Of a DNA stretch of 13,871 nt, positions 1 to 8,483 are shown one piece after another. This DNA comes from Neolentinus lepideus HHB14362 ss-1 (Eukaryota; Basidiomycota; Agaricomycetes; Gloeophyllales; Gloeophyllaceae): NCBI GenBank assembly GCA_001632425.1, contig KV425681.1, positions 29,419-43,289 on the forward strand. Direction: 5' to 3'. The position numbers and the translations under genes are program-made. A model generated the notes under the pieces. It saw nothing but the letters and a program-made list of their open reading frames with translations, ran no database searches and was not told the DNA's origin. Each line of letters starts with the position of its first letter. Positions within the stretch are counted from its first letter, which is position 1.

Positions 1-33
1 GCTTCAGTCGAATGAACACTGATATTTTCCTAG

Positions 34-2120
34 CGGAAGTGCGTGCAGAAGGCGGAATTATGCTCTACCTTGGTCTTCGTCGATACATCCAATAAGCCAG
101 ACCCGACTACTCCTGAAAAGATGAAGCCTGATATCAGCGCATATTCGAATACGATATCCGACCTTGACAAAACCTCCTGGGAGCACATGGAGCTCTGTGT
201 GGAACTCAAGGCGTCCATGGAGTCGGACCCTTTCGTCGATAGTTCGCACACCGGAGATGTCACGGCCGCCACTACTCTTGCTACTGATGCCACCTCCTCC
301 AATACTATCGAAGAGCTCAGTTCGTCACGTTTTACCGAAGAGGAGCTCCGTAAATCGGAGACGTACACACAAGCGAGTGGGCATCCGACTCCCTACAGTC
401 TAGAGCGATCCACAGACAAGGCAATCCAAGCCAGGGGCCAGCTGGTCGATTATGCAAACTTTCAGTGGGAATACCAACATCGCGCTTTCTTATTCCAAGT
501 GATCATCTTCAAAGACTTTGCTCGCCTTCTGCGCTACGATCGATCTGGAGTCATTGTCTCGACTCGTTTCAAATATCAAGAGACGCCATATCTGGCTCAA
601 TTTCTCTCGCGCTTCAGCGCTATGTCCGGTGATCAGCGAGGAAAGGATCCTACTGTATCCATCGCTACGTCCGAGGAGATCGCTTTGGCCAAGTCGATAT
701 TGCCACAGGAATGCATCGATGAAACTAGGCCAATGTTGAAAGTGACGATAAGCGATGAGAGCGGTACAAAAGCCGTGATTGTATCGAAACACAAGTTTCG
801 TTCTCATGCCACCACTGGTCGAGCCACTCGCTGCTACGTTGCGGCCGATATACAAACTGGCAAGGCAGTTTTTCTGAAGGATTCTTGGCGTTACTTGGTC
901 GATGGAATGGACCAGGAAGGAGTTATATATCGACTCTTGCACGACAGGAAAGTCGAGAACGTTTCCACAGTGTTGTACCATGGAGACGTAAAGGATCCAA
1001 AGACCGGAGAATGTCAAACTACGATCACGTCGCGATTCACGGAGAACGCATGGGCGATGAAGACGAGGACGCTTGTCCGGCATGGGCACTATCGCATAGT
1101 GCTCGACGTGATTGGGAAGACGCTTATGGAAGCGCCGTCGTCGCGGGCAATTGTGAAGATAATGTATGACGCTCTCGTTGGTACGTAACTCATCTCTGTC
1201 ATCGTTATGATATGCCAACTTATGCGATGATTTCAACAGCTCACTCGGACGCATACGAGCGTGCCAATATACTGCACAGAGATCTGAGCCCGAACAACAT
1301 ACTATTCATTGAGACCGATGACGGTGGTGTGAAAGGTCTGTTGATTGACTGGGACTTATGCCGGGATCGCACCTCGTTGGAAGTGGAGGGTGCTCGCCTT
1401 CGAGGCCGTACGGTATGTCCTATAACCAATTTCTCATAGCATTGTTTTCACTGAATTTTGGCTTCTTAGGGCACCTGGCAATTCATCTCATGCAAACTTC
1501 TCCAAAATCCGACAGCACGTCATACTCTGCAGGACGATCTGGAGTCGTCCTTCTGGGTCCTTCTTTACGCTTGCCTGTGCCTCATCCCAAGCTCTTTGTC
1601 CATCAGCGGCCGTCTTTCCGGAGTGTTGAAGGCTGTTTTCGACAGTGCTTCGTGGGAAGAGGACATACGTGGCTGGATTGGGGGTGATCGGAAGACCGCC
1701 ATTATCGACAAAGGTGGATATATTCTCGAAGGCGTTGGTACCTACACAAGGATCACATTTACGCCTGATCCGTTGAACAGCTTAGTGTTTGACTTATGGG
1801 ATCTCTTCCACGATTGGGCTCGGTACCATGATGCGAGGAGCAAGGCCGACATCGCAGTTCGGGACATATACAAGGCGCACGCGGACCTCTTGCTTGACTC
1901 GAAAGAAGTCCTCCGGCTGTTCCGGAAGGCTTTCGAGAGCCCTGGATGGCCGAAGGAGAACGATAGGCAAGAGGACCTTTTGCCCAAAAAGGCCGTGTCT
2001 CTGCCTCGGACCACAGTTAAACGGTCCCGGCAATCAGAAGGTCAATCATCCGCAAAGAGTCAGCGCGCATCTCGTGCTGGTGACGCTACTAGCTCGCGGT
2101 TAGCGGCTCTCGAGGAGTAG
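34..2120 (+). CDS. FunK1-type fungal protein kinase, 5'-partial, three exons
   Basis: Exons 34-1180, 1240-1412 and 1470-2120 join in frame and end at TAG 2118-2120. The introns are 59 nt (GTACGT...CAACAG) and 57 nt (GTATGT...CTTAG). They restore the family motifs AHSDAYERANILHRDLSPNN and RGRTGTWQFIS across the junctions. The stretch LVFVDTSNKPD...MKPDISAY, SWEHMELCVELK...SDPFVD, RGQLVDYANFQWEYQHR, DRSGVIVS and GRATRCYVA...VFLKDSWR is the characteristic FunK1 N-terminal and small-lobe region. The likely ATP-binding Lys is codon 877-879, the HRD loop is 1275-1283, and the DFG position reads DWD (1347-1355). The C-terminus is basic and Ser-rich. An in-frame TAG at 31-33 fits a 3' splice site (TTTTCCTAG, exon from 34), so upstream exons lie outside the window; the first in-frame ATG (121) falls inside conserved sequence and is unlikely to be the start. 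These kinases are an expanded family in mushroom-forming fungi; the substrate is unknown. No inactivating lesion is seen. Confidence 0.95.
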
Positions 2121-2674
2121 GTTTGAAGACGCATTGTGTCGATGCTAACATGTTCACCTTATGATTATACTGTACCTGTATTCCATGTTCCGGTGTATCT
2201 ATTACTGGTTTGACGCCCTTTGATTTCATCTGCGCAATATCATCATTTATTTATCGATTTCGAGCTTGGGCTCAGCTCAGATAGTTGGATTTAGGCTCAA
2301 CAAAAGCTGGAGATGACTGCAGGACTGACTTGATCAAAGCGTCCTTCAGCTGGCGATGTACGCAGTCATGTCGCGGACTTCTGAGTGACGCCGAGCCACA
2401 AGAGCACGACTGAACCAGAGATTCCAATTACTGGTGCAACAACACTAATAGTAACCACAATTGGCGGCAAGTATTCCAATGCAACGAACTCCCAGTATCA
2501 AGGACAATAATCAACACGAAATTCAATTTGTGGATCAGCCACTGTGGCTAGCTCGGGTAAAAGGGACAGCCACCCGATGGCTCGAATCTTCGGGTCGAGG
2601 ACAGCTAGCGAACGACGAGAAGGGGAGGGCGCGCTGAACACGGATATTTGCTCAGGGCGTGCGGTTCCCCTTCG
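2121..2674. other. Intergenic, no gene seen
   Basis: This is the tail-to-tail space between the kinase stop and the last recognisable esterase codons. The first 150 bases are T-rich and probably hold the kinase 3' UTR, but no AATAAA was found. On the minus strand, where the rest of the esterase should continue, I found neither the GESAG nucleophile motif nor the NYR motif. The short open frames here have no protein-like pattern. Confidence 0.5.
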
Positions 2675-3264
2675 CACGCTCGATGGATCAGATGCCGCGC
2701 TTGATGGAATGATCAGTGGTCAACACGGACATAACGGACAAGAGGTACGTACCCAATCATATAGGCACCACCCTACAAGGAAGTCAGTTACGGAAAAACA
2801 GCATATAGGACGACGATGGGTTCACATAGAACCAAACCAACACGGGCAGCGCTGCATCAGCTGAGGTGTTTGCCGGCCGCCAAATCTACAAGATACCATT
2901 ACATAGTGAGCAACAACCGGCCAAGAAAATAGCTCGCAATCAGACTGAGGCAATCTTCCCCCATGGCAGCGCCCAAGATGGCGGAAGGCACCTGGGGACA
3001 GGCCAGGCCAAAGCTTGTGGCGTTCACAATATCGGAAGCCAGACTAGTGATAGGAACAGGTGCCTTGAAGCGTAGAGACCCAACTGGAGGCTGAGCATAG
3101 GGTATCCCGAGCCATCTTTCCGTCCCGTTGCCGGTCGAAAATCCCTTGAACGTCCCTGAAGTGGTGCTAACAACCAAGGAATCAGAGCCACCCGTCAGTA
3201 GACAGCCTACGAGGCCAAAGACAGAGAATAGGAAGGTGGCGCAGTGCAGTGCTATGGGCAACAT
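2675..3264 (-). pseudogene. Type-B carboxylesterase/lipase, 5' fragment only
   Basis: Four minus-strand exons can be assembled: 3264-2938, 2885-2826, 2772-2753 and from 2699. They begin at ATG 3264 (A at -3) with a hydrophobic signal peptide. The family N-terminus follows: LGIPYAQPPVGSLRF, ATSFGLACPQ, EDCLSL, WRPANTSADAALPVLVWFY, GGAYMIG and GAASDPSS. The last two introns (2825-2773 and 2752-2700, 53 nt each) are GT-AG. The first (2937-2886, 52 nt) would need a GC donor (GCGAGC), and the Asn usual after EDCLxL is Ile. Similarity stops near 2675. Family members run to roughly 500-550 residues with Ser-Glu-His catalytic residues; only about 140 residues, up to the oxyanion-hole GG, remain. An intact copy would be a secreted alpha/beta-hydrolase cleaving carboxylic esters. 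As seen it cannot be an active enzyme. Confidence 0.85.
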
Positions 3265-4139
3265 GGTTTCTCGCTGCCTCGTGTAACGGTGGAGGAGAAA
3301 GACGACTGCACTCAGTCTGCTCTCTTCTCTGCCGTAAGCACGAAGAGAATTCCGGCATTATGCTTGTTGTCCGAGAGCCCACGAGTGATGTATAATTGTT
3401 GATGGACCCCTGGGATGGTGGGATATAGATATCAGATGCGCTCAATTCCCGAGACCGGTAACCGCTTGCCGATACACCTGAGTGGTCGTGCCAAGGCTCA
3501 AACGCTCATGTTGGAGGGACCGCATTGACGGACGAATCGAACAAGGAGGCGCAAGGACTGAGAGAATCCTGTGTAGGTAAGTGACGTCAATTCACCTCCC
3601 TGGCTGAAGTGGATTCTATTGCCCAAACGAGTACATATGAAATATAGTCAGCGACAAAAGCACAGCAGGCTCGTGAAAGCAGTTATTTTCAGCACGATGT
3701 TCTTGCCTAAACATCTGCTTTGAGCATTTTCGACCCAACGCGCGGTCTTGTTTGTGCAACCCGCTGTGACGGGTGAGAGGGCGTCGTTTCCGCACAGGCA
3801 CCTAAGCGGAAATCCGGCGAAAGGCTGCCTCCAGGAGATATGGGGAAAGAGCACTGAACCGCATGCATGAGAGCAATTCGTAGGCTTGCTATCGGAATTC
3901 CGTCAGTCGTATATGCGACAACCACGTACGTCTGGCTTCGGTCTGGCCATGGCGGATTTGTCAAGACTGCCGTTATTCCAAGGGATGCATTCGTTCTGGA
4001 TGGATATATATTAACTGACTACTTCCCGGTGGCGATTGTGTTTGTAAATTTCGGACTTGGGGGTGATATATACGACGGTGGCCTGGATTATCTTGGGCCG
4101 GTTGATTGGGGACAGAGCGTCCGAGGAAACAGCAAAGGA

Positions 4140-4352
4140 TGACGCGTGACGATCTGTGATCCCAAGACGCCAGGGAAACGTTAGCGGTTCGCTCCGAAGT
4201 GAATTTAGCACTTTACACGGCGGGCAAGCGAGGTGTCCTTTTTCGCGGCGGCTGAGAAAAAGGACACTATGTCCTGTTACAGCGACCATTAAGGGATTTC
4301 CGATGCTGCGTCATGATGGCGTCATTGCTGTGATCATGTGGTGGTCACGTCA
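4140..4352. promoter_or_regulatory. Cluster of TGACG/CGTCA half-sites
   Basis: TGACG occurs at 4140-4144 and 4147-4151, and CGTCA at 4309-4313, 4320-4324 and 4348-4352. That is five copies of a CRE/bZIP-type half-site in 213 bases, where about 0.4 would be expected by chance. No intact gene starts nearby, so this is either the relic of a promoter or coincidence. Confidence 0.25.
4233..4275. repeat. Nested perfect inverted repeats (hairpin)
   Basis: GTGTCCTTTTT (4233-4243) is perfectly inverted as AAAAAGGACAC (4257-4267), with a 13-base loop. The right arm also starts a second perfect hairpin, AGGACA (4261-4266) with TGTCCT (4270-4275). The two structures are mutually exclusive. There is no adjacent gene whose terminator this could obviously be. 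Confidence 0.6.
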
Positions 4353-4413
4353 CGGAATATCGAGTTTCCCGCTGACTTATTAAAGTGACTGAAGCGGTTA
4401 GACTTCCAGTCGT

Positions 4414-4449
4414 TTTGTAGTCGATTAAAAAACCTTTGTAGTCTCATTA
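4414..4449. repeat. Short imperfect direct repeat
   Basis: TTTGTAGTCGATTA (4414-4427) recurs as TTTGTAGTCTCATTA (4435-4449), 21 bases apart. No function can be assigned. Confidence 0.4.
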
Positions 4450-4657
4450 GAAAGCGCCTAGACAAGCCGTCGTGCCCGAACAAGGCAGACCTACATGGAA
4501 GAGTTCGTCAAACTAGACAAAACACTTCGTGATCTTGCTGCTCAGACCAGAACAAGAAGGCACTTCACAAGGTCAAGAAGACTATGTACAAAGGGTAAGG
4601 AGAACGCGCTGAGGGCCCACGAGCGAGTTAAATTCAATATGTTCGTAACCCAGAAAA

Positions 4658-4890
4658 CTAGTTAGTAAACAATGCCTTGGCGATCTCGTAACAGTCGACG
4701 TTGTCCGTGCCCAGCCTCGCGTGCGCGACGTGCTTCGGGATAGCGAACGCGGCCCGACGCCCATCATCCGCGAGGGCACGCCGACGACCATGACCTACTT
4801 ACTGTGGATGGGCAGCCCGAGTCGCTGCGTTGTCGAACGCCGCAGGAGGAGGACTGCAGCGGCGCCGTCGGAGACTTGGGACGACAACAG
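4658..4890 (-). pseudogene. 3-ketoacyl-CoA thiolase fragment, frameshifted
   Basis: Read on the minus strand, 4884-4801 encodes SSQVSDGAAAVLLLRRSTTQ followed by RLGLPI. This is the segment at the end of the thiolase N-domain in peroxisomal-type 3-ketoacyl-CoA thiolases. The same frame meets TAG at 4797-4795, then gives VVGVPSRMMGVGP (4794-4750), the usual VGVPPxxMGIGP start of the C-domain. A single missing base near 4750-4748 shifts the frame, and reading continues as AFAIPKHVAHARLGTDNVDC then YEIAKAL, matching the AIPxxLxxAGLxxDDVDxYEINEAF region with the NEAF box degraded. A stop follows at 4660-4658. Codons favour G/C in third position as in a former real gene. Further decayed similarity may run on to about 4440. 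The catalytic Cys and GHP His regions are absent or unreadable. An intact protein would perform the thiolytic step of beta-oxidation; this remnant cannot. Confidence 0.8.
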
Positions 4891-5075
4891 CTTGTCACAT
4901 TTACAATTACTTATGTCTGAGTACATATTGCAGTGAACTCATAATGATGGACGTACTAGCTGGTCTCCCTATCCTCCACAAGCTTCTCGGACCTGGGTAC
5001 CTTCATTATTCTGCAAGGTGCGTCAAAGGTAGTGCCTACTTGAAGCACTCTTGTCTACAGACACTCTAGTTCGGC
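4891..5075. other. Spacer, no gene recognised
   Basis: This lies between the thiolase remnant and the membrane-protein remnant. It may contain badly decayed upstream thiolase sequence on the minus strand, but I cannot align any residue with confidence. Confidence 0.35.
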
Positions 5076-5344
5076 CTAGTATATCGAATTGCAGCCACCC
5101 ATAGTTGACGAACTGGAGGAGTCATCGAGATCCAAATCCTGCATCGTAGAATTGGTTGAAGTTTGACGGCGCTGTGGTGGAAGAAGCCAGGTGAGGCAGT
5201 CACAGCCAATGCGAGTACGGTTACAAGTGCGGCGGTAGCGGCGAGTATGAGTGTAGTGGTCATGGCAAAGGCAAATGCAAGAGAGCTAGAAGAGGAGGCT
5301 CCTTGATCTCGTACCATCACAATGGTCGAGAGTTCCCACACAAC
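5076..5344 (-). pseudogene. 3' remnant of an unassigned membrane protein (two exons)
   Basis: On the minus strand an exon from about 5344 (after a possible acceptor TTGCCCAAG) to 5225 encodes VVWELSTIVMVRDQGASS and a hydrophobic stretch ending TTTLILAATAAL. This looks like a short loop plus one transmembrane helix. A 53-nt GT-AG intron (5224-5172, GTAACC...CACCACAG) joins it in phase to 5171-5076. That exon encodes a basic RRQTSTN start and an acidic, Ser-rich tail ending GGCNSIY and TAG. The typical intron length, good acceptor tract and membrane-then-hydrophilic-tail layout argue for a real former 3' end. The VMVRDQG block before the last helix loosely recalls Agaricomycete multi-pass proteins of the DUF6533 kind, but the assignment is a guess. 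No 5' part is present; retrotransposon sequence begins about 100 bases beyond. Confidence 0.4.
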
Positions 5345-5394
5345 CTTGGGCAAGGAAATGGTATTATACCAGTAAAGTCATCTACAGACGCCTC

Positions 5395-5409
5395 TAGGAC
5401 TATGTCCTA
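5395..5409. repeat. Palindrome TAGGAC-TAT-GTCCTA
   Basis: A perfect 6-bp inverted repeat with a 3-base centre lies 40-60 bases before the LINE composition begins. It resembles the AGGACA-CTA-TGTCCT hairpin at 4261-4275. Confidence 0.5.
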
Positions 5410-5449
5410 TGACGTTCCCATGTCTAAAAATCATTAAACTAGTACCCAT

Positions 5450-5660
5450 CATCGCAAACGGACGATGTCCACCCCAGGGCATGTCCATACATCGCCCCTA
5501 AACCGACGAAACACACTTGCCTGCCCAAGCTTAAGGTACACCCCCTGTGTAATACCGCAGGCCACAGCCCGACACCTTCTACACATGCCAAGGCTACCTG
5601 GACCAACACACACAAAACAAGAAACACCCAGCGCCCATCCCCCACCCCTCCACCGACAAG
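5450..5660 (+). other. Probable LINE 5' leader
   Basis: C-rich sequence without a long frame precedes the first well-placed ATG (5661, context AAGATGG). LINEs carry an internal promoter in this position, but I recognise no motif. The exact start of the element is uncertain by some tens of bases. Confidence 0.4.
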
Positions 5661-7942
5661 ATGGAAAACTTTAAAGCGGAGCCCGAAACAACTCGGCAAT
5701 CCCCACGCCCAGCTGTATAGCTGCTCAGCCCCAACCAATTCCTGGCAAAGGTGAGAACCCTCCCACTGTACTATCTTTGTCGCCATCATATTTGGCAAGA
5801 ACAGTGTCAGATCCGATGCCGAGTGAAGAGAAACCAACGAGCTCGATCCGCATGGCCAAGCAAAAGGCAATAACCCACCCGGTTGAGAAAAAATGAGTCC
5901 CGTCACGCACGACGACCGGAGCCAACAACGAGCCCAATCCTCCACGACCATCCTCGTCCAGCCACCCCGCGGCTACACAAGAGCCCCTGGTAGCCCACTT
6001 CACACCTGCTAGCCATCTACCCCTTGAGCACGCCAGCCAACCGGTTGTTCGGACCATGGCTGAGCCGTTATCGTTTGATGATGAAATCCTCGACAGATCC
6101 CCGTATGCGACATCCGAATTACTCCCGTCTGATGAAGACGCCGACTATATGGACCTTGAGTCCTCGCCTACACCCATCTGGATCCAGAACCCGCCGGACC
6201 TAATCAACGCCACCCTAAGGGCAGCGGGTGCCCTGCCCCGGACATCGGCACTGCCGCGGACAACCAACCACCCCCTGGTGCTCCGTCCGGTCCAGCCACA
6301 CCCTGTCCATGCGACCGCATCAGCCCCAAGCTACGCAAGTGTAACAGTGGGAGAACCTGCTCCTCTGCCACCAATGATCCTACCTCCTGCACTGCCGCCA
6401 GCTGTGCAAAGTGAGCTGCTAACCAACCCCGAAACGGACCATGAGATGACAGTCCACTCAGCCCTAATGGTAAATAGAAAACAGCCGTTTAACGGCCCAC
6501 ATATACCAAAGACTAAACTATCACAGCCCCTGACTGAACAAATGACCCATCAGCCAGCCATCCAACCACCTGCTACTGCCCACACAACCTCATTGAACAC
6601 TCCTGCAACCGTGGTAATCATTCCCGCAACTGCGGCGGCAGCCCCGGCAGCCACCACAATCACCCTAGCCACCACCTCAGCCACCGCTGCCAATATCACA
6701 GCCACCGTACCTGCTATAACCACACCCGCGCCTACCCCTATCCCTGCAGATCCTATCACACCAGTCGACCCACAAGTAGCAGCCTTCCTCAACTTCGTCG
6801 AGGAAGACCTCCAAGCCATCAATGCTCATACAGCCCCTCAGGATGCATACAGACGAGGCACCTTTGACTCATTCACTGCCCCACCCCCCGAAGGCTTCCC
6901 CCGCACCTTCTGAACTAGTAATACAGTTCTGGTATGCAACATCGCCCCGGCACAGCTTGTAACCATTTTCAGACAGTCCAACCCCGTCCTCATAGCCCTC
7001 CCCTTCAACTGGAGCGGGCGTGACCTCCTAACTCGTGGCGCTGAGGCGGCAGCAAATATCCGCTCAGTCACAATCGAATACTCCAGGGCGGTCTCTGCTG
7101 CCAACCCAGAACCCATCACAGTCACTCCGCCTACCCCGATACACGCAGCAGGCCAAGAGACACTTAACCCACCCATTTTCTTCCTATGGAATCTACCACA
7201 TGCAACCTTCCATAGCATGCTCGCTCGAAGAGTCATCTCCCACCCCCGTGCCTCCTTCCATGTCTTTCCGATCCCCACCCCAGAACCGATCCACTCAATC
7301 ATCTGTGCAATAGACAGATTCACAACCGATGACACGGAGACCCTCCTCCATGCTATCACCACCATCCTACAATCCCCATCCAATCACATCGACATCTGTG
7401 AAATCCTCTGACACTACTTTAATGGAACACAAGCCCAGTTGGACGTCCTTGCGGACGACTTTGTATGATCGATCACACTTCTCCGCATCCCGCTCCATGC
7501 CCCTGGTGGCATTCCGATTCCCCAATATGTACTGCTTGGCGACTGGCCAACAGGTATCACTAATGCGATATGGTACCAACTGCGCGAAGCGCTTTTCCAA
7601 AGAGTATATGAGACCCCCCTCCATGGCACCGGCTACCCGGTCCGCTTTGGATTCTGCTCACTTTGCCACTGCATAACTCACCCACGTGGCCTATGCCCCT
7701 TTTCCACCATCGACAAATGGAATGGGCCGTCATACAAAAGCACCTGGCTCTCCCATGATGACCCCAATGTCACCCACTTTGCCCAACAAACCTGTGGACG
7801 CGGTCAAAGCCGAGGACGTGGTCCTAACCACGCACGTGGATGAGGCCAATGCGGCCGAGGACGGGGTGGCAGATTTGGCTTAGACCAACCGCAGCCGCCC
7901 CCGCCTCCCCCACCAGCTGCTCATGCCACTCCAGGAGCATAA
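5661..7942 (+). pseudogene. LINE ORF1 (gag-like RNA-binding protein), broken
   Basis: One frame (codons in register with ATG 6056, context GACCATGG) runs from about 5690 to TAA 7940-7942, interrupted by TGA at 5894, 6911, 7409, 7466 and 7841. Continuity of protein-like sequence across each stop shows that they are lesions. ATG 5661 in another frame reads MENFKAEPETTRQSPRPA before an apparent frameshift, so the original start may have been there; 6056 is the alternative. The N-terminal half is Pro-rich with an Ala/Thr low-complexity tract (about 6580-6760). The middle (6914-7650) is a folded-looking domain of unknown family. Then come a CCHC knuckle (7655-7696) and a Gly-Arg repeat (RGRG/RGG) at about 7793-7885, followed by a Pro tract. 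Such ORF1 proteins bind the element RNA to form the RNP. It shares its frame with the endonuclease part of ORF2. The longest surviving piece is 285 residues (6056-6913). Confidence 0.8.
7655..7696 (+). other. CCHC zinc knuckle in ORF1
   Basis: CSLCHCITHPRGLC fits C-x2-C-x4-H-x4-C exactly, the retroelement gag nucleic-acid-binding knuckle. All four ligands survive. It lies directly before the Gly-Arg-rich tail, giving two RNA-binding elements in a row. Confidence 0.85.
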
Positions 7943-8144
7943 GGAACTGCACCACCCAACTCAACATCACCTCCCCGCTCCGTTCCAGTTCTCTTAGGTG
8001 CAACCCTAACATATAGTATGTCATAACCTGTAACCCCTCAACGCACTCAACTGCCTTACCCGACCCCGCCTCAATGTGCAGTCATCATACCCTCCTATCT
8101 ACAGTGACCCATTCCTCTTCTCTACCTTCCCGCAAACCGCTCAA

Positions 8145-8483
8145 TGTAGGATAACGTGTCCTAGAACTATAGAAGCAATCGTAATATGTAAAAACGCTGT
8201 ATATTCTACACAAACCACATGTACTACCTCCTGCTGATGTTATAATCGGAGGCTCGAGCCTCCACAAAATAGCGCAGTGCCCCGCAAGCATGCCAATGAG
8301 CCAGTCAAAGACATGCTCAAATATGGTCACTCGTCCAAATATTCTGACTGTATACAGGACGGGAAAGCAAATGACCTTACCTGGCAACACCGGTGCAAGC
8401 CAGAATGGTGGCCTATTTAGGCCTGAGCGTGCCATGCCGAGAGGCTTAAGCTCTGTATTTAATCTATAGGACTCGAGACTACA
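8145..8483. mobile_element. 339-bp noncoding insert in ORF2 (solo-LTR or MITE-like)
   Basis: The C-over-G skew of the LINE drops abruptly to near parity here and recovers beyond about 8500-8570. The ORF2 frame contains nine stops within these 113 codons, but is nearly or fully open on both sides. The segment starts TGTAGGATAACGTGTCCTAG and ends GGACTCGAGACTACA. The ends are inverted as TGTAG...CTACA, with a second shared block (GTCCTA/TAGGAC) inside. Length 339 is a multiple of three, so removing it leaves the frame joined. No matching target-site duplication was found (CTCAA on the left, GCCTG on the right), so the right boundary or the element type may be misjudged. Confidence 0.5.
8248..8263. 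repeat. 16-bp perfect palindrome
   Basis: GGAGGCTCGAGCCTCC is identical to its reverse complement and sits inside the 339-bp insert. It could form a cruciform or be a dimeric binding site; nothing shows which. Confidence 0.7.

Larger units (their letters stand above)
3265..4440. other. Gene-poor spacer upstream of the esterase remnant
   Basis: The first 150-200 bases are the former promoter side of the minus-strand esterase. A TATA-like TTATACAT (minus strand, about 3389-3396) lies about 125 bases before its ATG. The rest holds no frame with recognisable motifs. The longest plus frame (3867-4142) is not protein-like to me. The right-hand part carries a hairpin and a group of TGACG/CGTCA motifs, listed separately. 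Confidence 0.45.

Noticed and set aside
490..1254. 254-residue minus-strand frame
   Set aside because: It is antisense to kinase exon 1, whose motifs and splice junctions are unmistakable; the minus translation has no recognisable pattern.
3525..3550. TTCGATT on the minus strand as a tRNA T-loop
   Set aside because: The flanking five-base arms do not pair and no anticodon or acceptor arm could be found.
3867..4142. 91-residue plus-strand frame
   Set aside because: No family motif, no coding-like codon preference and no splice context; treated as chance.
4495..4665. Small plus-strand frame starting MEEFVKLDKTL
   Set aside because: It overlaps decayed thiolase sequence on the other strand and is Arg/Thr/Lys-rich without a known pattern.
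4721..4936. Plus-strand frame with protein-like codons (DVLRDSERGPTPIIREG)
   Set aside because: It is the in-register complement of the thiolase remnant, which fully explains the codon pattern.
5439..7383. Long minus-strand frames (for example 5439-5951 and 6838-7383)
   Set aside because: The coding strand is G-poor, so TTA/CTA/TCA (antisense stops) are uneven and long shadows arise; the translations are Gly/Val/Trp-rich noise opposite ORF1.
6911..7843. TGA read as a sense codon (recoding) in ORF1
   Set aside because: TGA is a normal stop in basidiomycete nuclei, and TAA/TAG lesions occur in the same element; C-to-T decay is simpler.
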